64,000 bases of DNA from CAITSH01 sp945892985 (GCA_945892985.1 CAMDDU010000011.1:1-64000), one strand, 5' to 3'; numbered from the stretch's first letter, positions 25,922-34,914 are shown. Program-made: numbers and translations. The notes: generated by a model from the sequence alone, not told the origin.

Positions 25922-26899
25922 CTATTCGATACGGATGCCAGCCTTCTTCACCACCGTGGCCCACCGTGCCATATCGGCATTGATGGTGGCGGCAAATTGT
26001 GCCGGGCTACCGCCAACCGGTTCGATGCCAAGGGCGGAAAAACGTTCCTGGATGTCTTTTTGCGCCAATGCATCGACGATCTCGCCATTGAGTTTTTGCA
26101 CCAAATCTGAGGGTGTACTTGCGGGCGCCAGGATGCCATACCACGAAGTGACATCAAAACCGGGAAAGCCAGACTGCGCCAGTGTCGGCACATTCGGCAG
26201 CCTGGCCACGCGCATGGCCGAGGTGAACGCCAGCGCGCGAAGACGACCGCCGGCGAGGTAGGGCTCGGCAGTCGGTAGCGCGGTGATCAGCATTTGTATT
26301 TCCCCCGCCAACACATCCTGCATCGCCTGCCCGCCACCTTTGTACGGGATATGCGTCATATCAATGTTGGCCCTTGCCTTGAGCAGTTCGCCTGTAAGGT
26401 GCCCGGTGCTGCCGTGTCCGGCCGAGGAATAGTTGATCCGACCAGGCGAGGCTTTTACCAGCGCAATGAACTCCTCGATGGTATTAGCCTTTAGCGATGG
26501 ATGAACAACGATCAGCAGCGGTACCTGCGCGATGTTGGCCACGGGTGCGAGATCTTTTTTCGGATCAAATGGCATATTTTTATAGATATTGGGGTTGATC
26601 GCCATGGTGCCGTCAAAACTCATCACCAAGGTGTAGCCGTCACCGGGTGATTTTGCCGCCACGTCGGTGCCTATGTTGCCGTTGGCCCCGGGCCGGTTAT
26701 CGACGATGACCGACTGCCCCATGGAAGTGCTGAGCTTTTGCGCAATGATGCGCGCCAACACGTCGGTGGTGCCGCCAGGGGCAAAGGGAACTATGAGCCG
26801 AACGGGTTTGCTTGGAAAGGCTTGGGCCCTGGCATCCACATAGCCGGACAGAAGCGCGCAAAACACAACTGCGAAACCTATAAATTTAAGACGGTTCAT
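25922..26899 (-). CDS. Bug-family (TTT) periplasmic receptor
   Basis: Third Bug receptor of the window, 325 residues, with a signal peptide ending near DARAQ and mature blocks FPSKPVRLIVPFAPGGTTDVLAR, VIVDNRPGANGNIG, INYSSAGHGSTGHLTGE and THIPYKGGGQAMQDVLAGE. It stands alone between a hypothetical gene and a repeat-rich spacer; no permease or catabolic enzyme is directly adjacent. The ligand is unknown, probably a small organic acid. Confidence 0.92.
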   Translation of the reverse strand: MNRLKFIGFAVVFCALLSGYVDARAQAFPSKPVRLIVPFAPGGTTDVLARIIAQKLSTSMGQSVIVDNRPGANGNIGTDVAAKSPGDGYTLVMSFDGTMAINPNIYKNMPFDPKKDLAPVANIAQVPLLIVVHPSLKANTIEEFIALVKASPGRINYSSAGHGSTGHLTGELLKARANIDMTHIPYKGGGQAMQDVLAGEIQMLITALPTAEPYLAGGRLRALAFTSAMRVARLPNVPTLAQSGFPGFDVTSWYGILAPASTPSDLVQKLNGEIVDALAQKDIQERFSALGIEPVGGSPAQFAATINADMARWATVVKKAGIRIE

Positions 26900-26944
26900 T
26901 CTTGGCGCCCCTTACGTTGATCAACAGGTAAAAACAAATCCATC

Positions 26945-26984
26945 CTAACTTGAGCTATCTAATTTGACCTATCTAACTTGACCC
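26945..26984. repeat. 14-bp tandem repeat, about 2.9 copies
   Basis: Units CTAACTTGAGCTAT, CTAATTTGACCTAT and CTAACTTGACCC run in tandem in the promoter region of the Bug receptor gene at 26899. Periodic CTAACTTGA motifs could be regulator half-sites or a small slipped repeat. Confidence 0.65.
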
Positions 26985-26989
26985 ATGGC

Positions 26990-27090
26990 TTCACTGAGCA
27001 AGGGGAGGCAAGCCCCCTTGTTCCTCCCCCGCTTCAGACAGAAGCTTGTAAAGCAGCCCTCATTTGCAGGGCTCGATCAGTGCTTCCCTA
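26990..27090 (+). repeat. Dispersed intergenic repeat element, copy A
   Basis: About 100 bases that align with copy B at 39051: both start TTCACTGA[G/A]CAAGGGG, contain the palindrome CAAGGGG...CCCCTTG, share CCGCT, CAGA and GAAGCTTGT, and end with GCTTCCCTA. Inside copy A AGCCCT and AGGGCT form a further hairpin. The last three bases include the stop codon of the exonuclease gene. It looks like a short non-coding palindromic repeat unit. Confidence 0.7.
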
Positions 27091-28047
27091 TTTATTGGGC
27101 ATTGTTACCGCGCTGCCATCACGGCTCAGGACGGCGGCATCGCGCTCACTTTCGGCCTCGACAAGCGCAGCCAATGAGCGATAGCGTTCACGTGCCGTCT
27201 GGCGAATCAGCCGAGGGTTCTTGCATCCGAGACCGGCAAGGAATTCACGTTCAACCTGCTCGTCCCCGCTCTCGAGCCACCACGCCTTGGGGGTACTAAA
27301 CTTGCCGTCGTTCCAGTGGTAACCACGCGCCCTGGCAATATCCTTGCTCGCAATATCCAGACCGATGGCGTGCACACGCCAAGACGGTGTCCTCGCCGAC
27401 TCCAGAAGCACCGAAAGCACGCCGGGCTCACCACCGGGCACACGCTGGGACAGGATCGCGATGAGCATATCCACATCGGCCCGTGCTCGATGCCCCTCGT
27501 GAAACAGCCCAAACTTAACACCCAGGTAATCGAGCTTGGAGCTGCCGATACCCCATTCGCTCCAGGGCAGCTCTTTATGGGAACAACCGAAGTGCCTGTT
27601 CACAAAGGAAGGTAGACGTGCCTCCAGAAAACCGCGGTCAAACCGCGCGTTATGGCAGACGACCAAGCCCACTCCATCCATTACCTGAGCCACGCCCGCC
27701 TCGACGATGCGTTGTCCGCTAACCATCTCGTCGGTTATTCCCGTCAATTTGGTGATCTCTGCGGAGATCGGCGCCTCTGGATCTTCCAGGCTCTCATAGC
27801 GATCCACAACACGGTAGAGCGTGCCCGTCTCCCGGCCGTACTCGCAGACCGCAATGGCAAGGTCGATGATTCGGTCGCCCTCATCGACTTTAAATCCGGT
27901 CGTTTCGGTGTCAATAACCGCGAGTCGGCCAACCGGTTCAGCGGCTGTATTTTCGGCAAAAATATGCTTGTCTGCGATGGCGACCCGGCGCAGCACCCGG
28001 TAGTCCACATGGGCGGCAAGGCAAGTCGCGGCGGCTTCGTGCTCCAC
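27088..28047 (-). CDS. DEDDh 3'-5' exonuclease (DNA polymerase III epsilon-like)
   Basis: Exonuclease of 319 residues. Exo I is AVIDTETTGF, exo II is VCHNARFDRGFLEARL and exo III is HRARADVDML, giving the D-E-D-D-h active site. The segment after the nuclease domain is unassigned. I chose GTG 28047, giving VEHEAAATCLAAHVDYRVLRR, because related exonucleases start with a similar EAAA...DYRVLRRL segment and GAGGGT lies nine bases upstream. An open frame extends further to 28185 but overlaps the upstream small gene. It is probably a repair nuclease rather than the replicative subunit. Confidence 0.8.
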   Translation of the reverse strand: MEHEAAATCLAAHVDYRVLRRVAIADKHIFAENTAAEPVGRLAVIDTETTGFKVDEGDRIIDLAIAVCEYGRETGTLYRVVDRYESLEDPEAPISAEITKLTGITDEMVSGQRIVEAGVAQVMDGVGLVVCHNARFDRGFLEARLPSFVNRHFGCSHKELPWSEWGIGSSKLDYLGVKFGLFHEGHRARADVDMLIAILSQRVPGGEPGVLSVLLESARTPSWRVHAIGLDIASKDIARARGYHWNDGKFSTPKAWWLESGDEQVEREFLAGLGCKNPRLIRQTARERYRSLAALVEAESERDAAVLSRDGSAVTMPNK

Positions 28048-28103
28048 TACAGCAACACCCTCACAGCGATGCCATTGACGGGGTACATCATTGCCCCCAC
28101 CAC

Positions 28104-28346
28104 CTACCCCTTCGTCTTTAGCGCCGCATCGTTCGCAACGATAAACGACCGGATCGCATCGGACATATCCAATAGTTTCAGCCACTGCTCCTTGTAGAGC
28201 GTGATTGGGAACCGACCCATACCGAAAACAGACAGCCCACCCTTCTCGCTGACTTTCATACTGATGCCGGTGGCTGCACCTTTTTTAAGCGCTGCATTTT
28301 CGCTGCGCAGGCGGTCAAGTTCGGCTTTCATTTCTTCGTCGGACAT
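28104..28346 (-). CDS. Conserved small cytoplasmic protein, 80 residues
   Basis: The chosen start gives MSDEEMKAELDRLRSENAAL, a short coiled-coil-like helix, followed by KVSEKGGLSVFGMGRFPITLYKEQWLKLLD. This looks like a small conserved protein family without known function; the FPITLYKEQW segment is distinctive. A GGAAAG ribosome site lies 11 bases before the ATG at 28346. It lies directly upstream of the exonuclease gene on the same strand with 56 bases between the two, suggesting cotranscription. Confidence 0.65.
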   Translation of the reverse strand: MSDEEMKAELDRLRSENAALKKGAATGISMKVSEKGGLSVFGMGRFPITLYKEQWLKLLDMSDAIRSFIVANDAALKTKG

Positions 28347-28650
28347 GGGGGGTTTCTTTCCAAATATTTTTAAAAAATAGCGCAAGCTAAGCGTACGCGG
28401 GCGCCGCGATAGCCCTTCAAACACTGCCACAACCTCAGCGACGCTGCCCACACGGGCCGTGGACCATCAACCGCGCCGATATTTTTCGTGGCACCACATC
28501 CTGTGTCGACGGAGATCAAATACGCCCAATCGCGTTATTGCCTGCTATCGGACTTCGCGCCACAACTTGGCCTGTAGCACCAAACACGTGCAAGCCGGAG
28601 CCAGAGGCGTTGTAGATGGGAAATATAATACATCACTATCAATAAGTTAG
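28347..28650. other. Intergenic region without a recognisable gene
   Basis: About 300 bases between the small gene at 28346 and the frame at 28651. I saw no strong open frame, RNA gene or clear repeat. It probably holds the promoter of the minus-strand pair. Confidence 0.4.
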
Positions 28651-28902
28651 ATGCGCGCACTTGTTCGTGGCATAGGCATTGCTGAAGCTTGGAAGGAGTG
28701 CTTAACTGCGGTGACCGCCGAGGCAAGAAGCCCGGGCGGACGCAGCTACGAAGCCTTTCCGGTCAACGCCAATGAGGCCGAAGCGCGCCGCGTCGCGCGC
28801 TTCTGGTCGCACGGCCACACGCCCGGCCCTATGAACGTCAAGACCGAGACGCTCAATCTGCAGTTCCCCTATACCCTCGACCTGCGCCGCAAGCCCGCCT
28901 GA
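28651..28902 (+). CDS. Hypothetical short protein, possibly a C-terminal gene fragment
   Basis: An 83-residue frame. Residues 29-83 (GGRSYEAFPVNANEAEARRV..., HGHTPGPMNVKTETLNLQFP...) look like the end of a real protein, while the first 28 residues look random. The frame opens just after a TAG and has no clear ribosome site. I cannot name the parent family. It could be a degraded gene end or a small gene of unknown role between the exonuclease and comEC genes. Confidence 0.4.
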   Translation: MRALVRGIGIAEAWKECLTAVTAEARSPGGRSYEAFPVNANEAEARRVARFWSHGHTPGPMNVKTETLNLQFPYTLDLRRKPA

Positions 28903-29027
28903 GACGGCCCCGCACAGACAAGCTCCGCAAACGCAGGGGAGAGCCGGAAGTTGCCAGGCGCCTCCGAAAATGCGCGTACACCCGTGCAATTCGCCTGACT
29001 CATTGGCTCAAACAACAGGGCCTGTCA

Positions 29028-31406
29028 TCACGGCCGATCGCGCCAGTAACGCGGATTGTCAGCGCGCCAGCGCGCGACGGCAAGCCTGCCAGCTTCAAAG
29101 CGAAACGCAACGGCACCGTCGAGGTCGCTCCTGTACAGCTGGGCGCCAGCTTCGATATAGCGCTGCACCACGTCGGCTCGCGGATGGCCAAAGCGATTGC
29201 GATAACCATTGGTGAAAACCGCATGCGCCGGTTTCACCGCGGCAATGAATTCCGCCGTGGATGAAGTACGGCTGCCGTGATGGGGCACCAGCAGGACGTC
29301 TGCCGCAAGCCGCGTTGGCGAGCGCAAGAGCAGTTCTGCTTCACTTGCACGTTCAATATCACCGGTGAGGAGTACAACCCGTCCGGCCGCCTCGATGCGC
29401 AACACACAACTCATGGCATTGGCCGCCGGCAGCCATTTGGCGTAGTCGTCCGCAAGCGGATGCAGCATCTCAAAATGCACGCCGTCCCACTCCCATTTCT
29501 GGCCGGCGTGGCAAGGCAGCCGGTAGGGCACCGTGTCCATCAGCCTGTGGCTTGTTGCCAGCGATGACCAGACCTGCAGCACCGGCAGCCCCGCCGCCAC
29601 CGACACCGCGCCACCAGCGTGATCGGAATCCTGGTGCGAGATCACCATCGCATCGAGGCTTGTGACCCCCTCGCCGCGCAACCACGGCAGGATAATGCGG
29701 CTGCCGCTGTCAGAGTCGGGACCGTATTGCGGCCCGGCGTCAAACAACAGCCTGTGTTTTGCCGTACGCGCCACCACCGCAAGGCCCTGCCCGACATCGA
29801 GTACGTCAAGCCACAGCGCGCCCGCAGGCGGCACCGGTGCCTGCACAAAAAAAGCTGGCGCGATCAGCGCCGCCCCGGCATAGCGGGCCGGAAACCCGCG
29901 CGGTGCCATGAGCCACAATACCCCGAGCAGCGCCGCAGCGACCGTCCAGGGCGACGGACGCGCCTGCTGCCAGACAGCGAACTCGCTCGATGACAGCAGG
30001 CGCAAAAACCACATCAAGCCCTCAAACAAACCATGCGCGGCCCGCAACACGATGCCCGCGCCAAGCCAGTCGGGCAACACCGCCCCGGCGAGCGCGAGCG
30101 GGGTCACCAGCAGGCTGACCACCGGAATAGCCAACGCATTGGCCAGCGGCGAGGCAAGCGACACCTGGCCAAACAACAGCAACAGCGCCGGTGCAAGACT
30201 CACGGTCACCGCCCATTGCACCCGGCCCCATTGCGCCAATTGCCCCAACCAGTGCGACGCCCCGTCGCCCCCGACACGGCCAAGGCCGACATAAAGAATC
30301 ACCGCCACCGCGCCAAACGAAAGCCAGAAACCCGCGGAGAGCACCGCCAGGGGGTCGAGCACTAGAACCACCAGCAGGGCAAGCGCCAGTACCCGCGTAC
30401 CCGATTGGGTTCGCCCCAGCCAAAGCGCCAGCGCAACCGCGCCAACCATGTACAGCGTGCGTTGTGCGGGCACGGCAAAACCGGAAACAAGACAATAGGC
30501 AAGCGCCGCAAAAAAGCCGGCCACTGCGGCGAATTTTTGCGCCGGCAGCGACAACATCAGGCGCGTGGAGCGACGCCACAGCCATCCGGCCAGCAAGGCG
30601 GCGAGGCTTGCCACCATGGTGACGTGCAATCCGGAAATACTCATCAGATGCGACACGCCGGTGCGCGCGAACAGTATCCAGTCACCCGGCTCGATGGCAC
30701 GTTGCTCGCCTATGGCCAGCGCAAGCAAAACACCGTCATAGCGATGGTCGGGCAGCGCATCCTGAAAGCGCTCGCGCATGCGTTCGCGCAAGCGTTGCAA
30801 CAGCGCGAACGGCGTGAATGCCAGCGCATCGAGGCGCGCGTTGGCAAGACCGTTTGCAGAAGGCCGCACGGTGCCCGTCGCGCCTATGCCACGCTCCAGC
30901 ATGGACGCCTCAACATCGTAGTTGTGCGCATTGGCCGTGCCGTGGGGCAGTTTTAGCCGCACCGAAAAACGCCAGCGCTCGCCCGCCAACAGCGGTTGTA
31001 CCAGCTGGAACTCTTCGGGGCTGAGGCCGTTGAACCAGGTGAGCGCGAGCATAGAAGGCACGCCAGCCGGAGCATCCTCCACAGCAAAATTAAAGCGCAC
31101 GCCGCGCTCCAAGGGCTGGGGCAGGCTGGCGATCACACCCGAGACCACCAGGTCTCGCCCCTCCAGTTGCCTATCAAGCCGGTCGGCGAGGCGGGCATGC
31201 CCAAACGCGGCCGCCCAGGCAAACCCTATCAGAAGGCAGGCAATGGCTGAAAACGCCCGACTGGCGCGGGTTTTCAGCCATTTTTTTAGGCCAAAGAATG
31301 CCGCAGCGGTGATGCAAATCAGCGTCAAATGCAACAGGCTGGGCAATTGCGCCTGTTGTTGCAACAGCCACACACCGAGGGCAAAAGCGATGATGTTGAC
31401 ACGCAT
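29028..31406 (-). CDS. comEC: ComEC/Rec2 DNA-uptake channel protein
   Basis: Inner-membrane DNA translocation protein of natural transformation, 792 residues. A short N-terminal membrane segment and OB-like DUF4131 region are followed by the competence domain at about 215-490 (GVSHLMSISGLHVTMVA is its signature) and a C-terminal metallo-beta-lactamase domain from about 540 with HQDSDHAGG near 590 and VPHHGSRTSS. All three parts are present and no frame break was seen, so uptake could be functional. It stands alone on the minus strand, divergent from the DUF2062 gene. Start ATG 31406, preceded by a TTG in frame. Confidence 0.93.
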   Translation of the reverse strand: MRVNIIAFALGVWLLQQQAQLPSLLHLTLICITAAAFFGLKKWLKTRASRAFSAIACLLIGFAWAAAFGHARLADRLDRQLEGRDLVVSGVIASLPQPLERGVRFNFAVEDAPAGVPSMLALTWFNGLSPEEFQLVQPLLAGERWRFSVRLKLPHGTANAHNYDVEASMLERGIGATGTVRPSANGLANARLDALAFTPFALLQRLRERMRERFQDALPDHRYDGVLLALAIGEQRAIEPGDWILFARTGVSHLMSISGLHVTMVASLAALLAGWLWRRSTRLMLSLPAQKFAAVAGFFAALAYCLVSGFAVPAQRTLYMVGAVALALWLGRTQSGTRVLALALLVVLVLDPLAVLSAGFWLSFGAVAVILYVGLGRVGGDGASHWLGQLAQWGRVQWAVTVSLAPALLLLFGQVSLASPLANALAIPVVSLLVTPLALAGAVLPDWLGAGIVLRAAHGLFEGLMWFLRLLSSSEFAVWQQARPSPWTVAAALLGVLWLMAPRGFPARYAGAALIAPAFFVQAPVPPAGALWLDVLDVGQGLAVVARTAKHRLLFDAGPQYGPDSDSGSRIILPWLRGEGVTSLDAMVISHQDSDHAGGAVSVAAGLPVLQVWSSLATSHRLMDTVPYRLPCHAGQKWEWDGVHFEMLHPLADDYAKWLPAANAMSCVLRIEAAGRVVLLTGDIERASEAELLLRSPTRLAADVLLVPHHGSRTSSTAEFIAAVKPAHAVFTNGYRNRFGHPRADVVQRYIEAGAQLYRSDLDGAVAFRFEAGRLAVARWRADNPRYWRDRP

Positions 31407-31610
31407 CAAAACCTAACGCACCGCACGCGTTATGGTTACAGTCGCCGTGCGGGCGCATACATTTCAGCCAGCGCACAGCGCAAGAATACCAAAGCACAAG
31501 CAGACAAAAAAAACCCGCCCCCGCCGTGGCCGGTCACTCTATACCGGGTCCGTATCTTTGGTCCGCCCAGCGGCCTGCGCATCACAGCGCACCGTTGCGG
31601 CATTTCCCCG

Positions 31611-31694
31611 CTTACCGCTTACCGCTTACCGCTTACCGCTTACCGCTTACCGCTTACCGCTTACCGCTTACCGCCTACCGATTACCGATTACCG
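31611..31694 (+). repeat. Heptameric tandem repeat (CTTACCG) upstream of the DUF2062 gene
   Basis: Nine perfect CTTACCG units, one CCTACCG and two ATTACCG units run head to tail, ending 27 bases before the ATG at 31722. The rest of the 31407-31721 spacer shows no gene. Because the unit is 7 bases, copy-number change would shift any reading frame and alter promoter spacing for the DUF2062/K+ channel operon. Confidence 0.9.
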
Positions 31695-31721
31695 ATTACA
31701 ATCAATAAAAAATCCAACACC

Positions 31722-32288
31722 ATGCCGCGCAAGTACTTTCGCAAATACCTTCCCGCCCACGAAACCATTCGTGAAAATCATTACGTCCGCCGGTTTGGGC
31801 CCTGGCTGCAACACCCCAATCTTTGGCACCTCAACCGCCGCTCCGTATCCGGGGGGCTTGCTGTCGGCCTATTCGCCGGTCTGGTGCCAGGCCCTTTGCA
31901 AATGATTTGCGCCGCCCTGCTGGCCATGCCCCTGCGCGTCAATCTTCCGGTCGCACTCATTACCACGCTCTACACCAATCCCTTCACCATTGGCCCGCTG
32001 TACCTGCTCGCCTATGAATACGGCCGCATGCTGCTTGGCAACGGTGCGGCAGATCCGGGATTCCCGCCGGATTTTATCTGGGCGCATCTATGGCTTTCGA
32101 TTGAAGCCCTGGCCGCCTGGGTTCTGACACTAGGCAAACCGCTGGCGCTAGGATTGCTCGCGCTTGGCCTTACACTCGCCCTCGCCGGCTATGCGATGGT
32201 GCAGGTCGGATGGCGCATTCAGGTGAGGCTGGCATGGCGCGCCCGTGCCCGCCGACGCTCACGTGGCACGGAGGCCCCGAAACGATGA
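31722..32288 (+). CDS. DUF2062 membrane protein
   Basis: Integral membrane protein of 188 residues of the DUF2062 family. The N-terminal MPRKYFRKYLPAHETIREN is followed by SGGLAVGLFAGLVPGPLQM and VALITTLYTNPFTIGPLYLLAYEYG, the conserved family core, then a hydrophobic hairpin. The function is unknown. Its TGA overlaps the ATG of the K+ channel gene (ATGA), so the two are translationally coupled. It has no strong ribosome site and starts just after the heptameric repeat, which may affect its expression. Confidence 0.88.
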   Translation: MPRKYFRKYLPAHETIRENHYVRRFGPWLQHPNLWHLNRRSVSGGLAVGLFAGLVPGPLQMICAALLAMPLRVNLPVALITTLYTNPFTIGPLYLLAYEYGRMLLGNGAADPGFPPDFIWAHLWLSIEALAAWVLTLGKPLALGLLALGLTLALAGYAMVQVGWRIQVRLAWRARARRRSRGTEAPKR

Positions 32289-33322
32289 AATTCCGCGACC
32301 CGGCACAACGCAGCATCACCCACAACCTGTATCGCACCTTCGCAGGTCCGGTGCTGGCACTGATCCTGGCGCACGCGGTGGGGACTATCGGCTACCGCCT
32401 CATAGGCGGCCCCCAATACAGCCTGCTCGACTGCTTTTACATGACCTTCATCACCATTGCGACCATCGGCTACACCGAGACCGTTGATGTGTCACAAAGT
32501 CCGGTCGGGCGGATTTTCACCATATTGATCGCCACCATAGGCATCGGCCTCGTCTATTACATGCTGGCCAAGATGACCATGTTCCTGGTGGCGGGAGAAA
32601 TCAATGTCGAACTGCGGAGAAGAAAAATGCTCAAAAAAATCGGTGCCCTTGACCAGCATTACATCGTCTGCGGCATCGGCCGTGTCGGCTCCAATGTGGC
32701 GCATGAACTGTCCATCACCGACCGCCCCTATGTCGTGATCGACACCGACCTCGCCAATATCGAAAAGCATCGCGAACGCTACCCCGACGCGATGTGGGTT
32801 CAGGGCGACGCCAGCGAGGATGAGCTACTCAAGCTCGCCGGCATCGACAATGCGGCCGGGGTGTTCGCCGTAACCGGCGACGACAGCAAGAACCTGGTCA
32901 TCACCCTTTCAGCGAAACAACTTAACCCCAGGCCGCGCGTGGTGGCACGCTGCCACGAGGTGAATTACATCGAGAAAATCCGCAAAGTCGGCGCCGATGC
33001 CATCGTGTCGCCCGACTTTACCGGCGGCATGCGCATCGTATCGTCGATGGTGCGGCCGCAGGTGGTGAACTTCCTCGACGAAATGCTGCGCTCGGACAAC
33101 AAGCTGCGCGTTGAAGAAGTGCACGTCCCCGCCGCCGCGCCCGAACGCACCCTGTCGGCCCTAGGCCTCGGGCATCGCGAGTTCATCATGCTGGCGGTGC
33201 GCTCGGACGGCAACTGGCACTTCAACCCCGAGGGCAGTTACGCGGTGCGTGGCGGCGACACCCTCATCACCATGGCCACGCCCCATGGCAGGAAATTACT
33301 GGAAAAGGTCTTTGCCGCCTGA
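32285..33322 (+). CDS. Two-TM potassium channel with RCK (TrkA-N/TrkA-C) domains
   Basis: Ion channel subunit of 345 residues: two membrane helices around a pore loop with the filter TIGYTE at 60-65, then a cytosolic RCK module beginning HYIVCGIGRVGSNVAHEL at about 124, with the NAD-binding GxGxxG and acidic strand end VIDTD. A TrkA-C-like domain ends the protein. The usual GYG filter reads GYT here, a variation seen at the sequence level only. It is coupled to the DUF2062 gene by a 4-base overlap. Likely regulated by nucleotide or ion binding to the RCK domain. Confidence 0.88.
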   Translation: MKFRDPAQRSITHNLYRTFAGPVLALILAHAVGTIGYRLIGGPQYSLLDCFYMTFITIATIGYTETVDVSQSPVGRIFTILIATIGIGLVYYMLAKMTMFLVAGEINVELRRRKMLKKIGALDQHYIVCGIGRVGSNVAHELSITDRPYVVIDTDLANIEKHRERYPDAMWVQGDASEDELLKLAGIDNAAGVFAVTGDDSKNLVITLSAKQLNPRPRVVARCHEVNYIEKIRKVGADAIVSPDFTGGMRIVSSMVRPQVVNFLDEMLRSDNKLRVEEVHVPAAAPERTLSALGLGHREFIMLAVRSDGNWHFNPEGSYAVRGGDTLITMATPHGRKLLEKVFAA

Positions 33323-33352
33323 TTTGCCGGCGTAAGCGCCCGCCATCGCGCA

Positions 33353-33368
33353 TTTGATCCCGGTCAAA
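33353..33368. promoter_or_regulatory. Putative FNR/ANR-type box upstream of a GST gene
   Basis: TTTGATCCCGGTCAAA is a near-palindrome close to the FNR/ANR consensus TTGAT-N4-ATCAA. About 28 bases further on, TTAGAGT could serve as a -10 element, giving a start near 33402 with the box centred near -41, a class II arrangement. The next gene in that direction is the glutathione transferase at 33483. Confidence 0.5.
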
Positions 33369-33482
33369 CCCCGCCCCGGCGGTGCACTTAGAGTCCCCTG
33401 GTAGCTGCCTGTCGCGCGGCGGCGCTGCGGCAGGCGGGCCGCGTGCTAAAGTCGGCGGGTGATCGCGTGATTGCCCGCCTCA

Positions 33483-34154
33483 ATGCCCGCCCAGCCCATC
33501 CTGTATTCCTTCCGCCGCTGCCCCTATGCCATGCGGGCGCGCTTTGCGCTCGATGCGAGCGGACTGACCTGCGAGCTGCGCGAGGTGGTATTGCGCGACA
33601 AACCGCCGGAACTGCTAGCTGCGTCGGCCAAGGCCACGGTCCCGGTACTTATCGTGCCGGACGGGCGGATCCTTGACGAGAGCATGGACATCATGCACTG
33701 GGCTTTGCGACAAAATGATCCGGGGCAATGGTTGGTGCCGCAGCGCGGCTCGCTCGCGGCGATGGTGCAACTGATCGCGCAATTCGACGGGGACTTCAAG
33801 CACCATCTTGACCGCTACAAATACCCCAACCATCACGCCGGTGAGGACGCGACAGAAGACCATCGCTCCGCCTGTGCCGCACATCTGCTCGCGCTGGAAC
33901 AAAGCCTGGGCAACGCTGACTTTTTATTCGGCACGCACGCAAGCCTCGCTGACATGGCCATTGCGCCTTTTGTGCGCCAGTTCGCGCACACCGATGACGC
34001 CTGGTTCGGCAGCCAGCCCTGGCCGCGGCTTGCCGGCTGGCTCGCAGTCTGGGAAGCCTCGGCATTATTCGATCGCGTGATGCACAAGTACGCGCCATGG
34101 CATCCGGGCCAGGCGACAACGATATTCCCCGCCCAAGACGCCGGCCCGCGCTGA
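33483..34154 (+). CDS. Glutathione S-transferase family protein
   Basis: Thioredoxin-fold transferase of 223 residues. The N-terminal domain has RRCPYAMRARFAL, a CPYA active-site motif of glutaredoxin-like or omega-like GSTs, VPVLIV at the cis-proline and DESMDIMHWAL at the glutathione contact; the C-terminal helical domain has ASLADMAIAPFVRQFAH. Start ATG 33483, preceded by an in-frame TTG. It is convergent with arsH and lies after a possible anaerobic-regulator site at 33353. The CPYA motif suggests reductase activity on disulfides or dehydroascorbate. Confidence 0.85.
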   Translation: MPAQPILYSFRRCPYAMRARFALDASGLTCELREVVLRDKPPELLAASAKATVPVLIVPDGRILDESMDIMHWALRQNDPGQWLVPQRGSLAAMVQLIAQFDGDFKHHLDRYKYPNHHAGEDATEDHRSACAAHLLALEQSLGNADFLFGTHASLADMAIAPFVRQFAHTDDAWFGSQPWPRLAGWLAVWEASALFDRVMHKYAPWHPGQATTIFPAQDAGPR

Positions 34155-34179
34155 TTGATGCCGGCCGGAACCGCCTGAC

Positions 34180-34914
34180 TCAAATCGCGCGCTGGTTGAC
34201 CCGCTTTGACAAGGCTGCGGCGTCTTCACGCCGCTCGCTGTAGCGGTCAACGAGGTAGGGTGCGACGTCGCGCGTCAGGTAAGTGAACTTGACCAACTCT
34301 TCCATGACATCGACGACCCGCTCATAGTACGCTGAGGGTTTCATCCGTCCCGCTTCGTCGAACTCGAGAAACGCCTTTGCCACCGACGATTGGTTGGGGA
34401 TGGTGATCATGCGCATCCAGCGCCCCAGCACGCGCAGCTGGTTAAGGGCATTGAACGACTGCGAACCGCCGGACACCTGCATCACCGCCAGCGTTTTGCC
34501 CTGTGTCGGGCGCACCGCCCCGAGCTCCAGCGGTATCCAGTCGATTTGCGCCTTCATGATGCCGGTCATGGCACCATGCCGTTCGGGTGAACACCACACC
34601 ATGCCCTCGCACCATTGCGCCAGCGCCCGCAACTCCCGCACCTTGTCGTGGGTATCGGGCGCGTCATCGGGCAACGGCAATCCGTGCGGGTCAAACGTCC
34701 GGGTTTCGGCCCCCATCGCCCGCAGCAGGCGCGCCGCCTCTTCGCTCAGCAGCCTGCTATAGGAGCGGGTCCGCAAGGACCCGTAGAGCAGCAGGATGCG
34801 CGGCGCGTGCGTCGAAGAGGCCGCGCCGGCAAGCCGTTCAGGGGTCGGAACGAAGAATTCAGCGCCACCCAGGTTCGGCAGGTCGTCGGGGTTGGTGAGT
34901 TCATTTTCGGACAA
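34180..34914 (-). CDS. arsH: Arsenical resistance flavoprotein ArsH
   Basis: NADPH-dependent FMN reductase of the ArsH family, which oxidises trivalent organoarsenicals. The 244-residue product has the flavodoxin-like FMN motif LLYGSLRTRSYSR, then WCSPERHGAMTGIMKAQIDWIPLE and TLAVMQVSGGSQSFNALNQLR, all characteristic. The best start is TTG 34914, which overlaps the end of arsC by 14 bases and has AGGGG upstream; a longer frame reaches 35031 but lies inside arsC. It is the last gene of the ars operon. Confidence 0.9.
   Translation of the reverse strand: MSENELTNPDDLPNLGGAEFFVPTPERLAGAASSTHAPRILLLYGSLRTRSYSRLLSEEAARLLRAMGAETRTFDPHGLPLPDDAPDTHDKVRELRALAQWCEGMVWCSPERHGAMTGIMKAQIDWIPLELGAVRPTQGKTLAVMQVSGGSQSFNALNQLRVLGRWMRMITIPNQSSVAKAFLEFDEAGRMKPSAYYERVVDVMEELVKFTYLTRDVAPYLVDRYSERREDAAALSKRVNQRAI

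Noticed and set aside
31611..31694. Repeat array as a CRISPR
   Set aside because: The units are 7 bases and contiguous, without spacers, and no cas gene is present.
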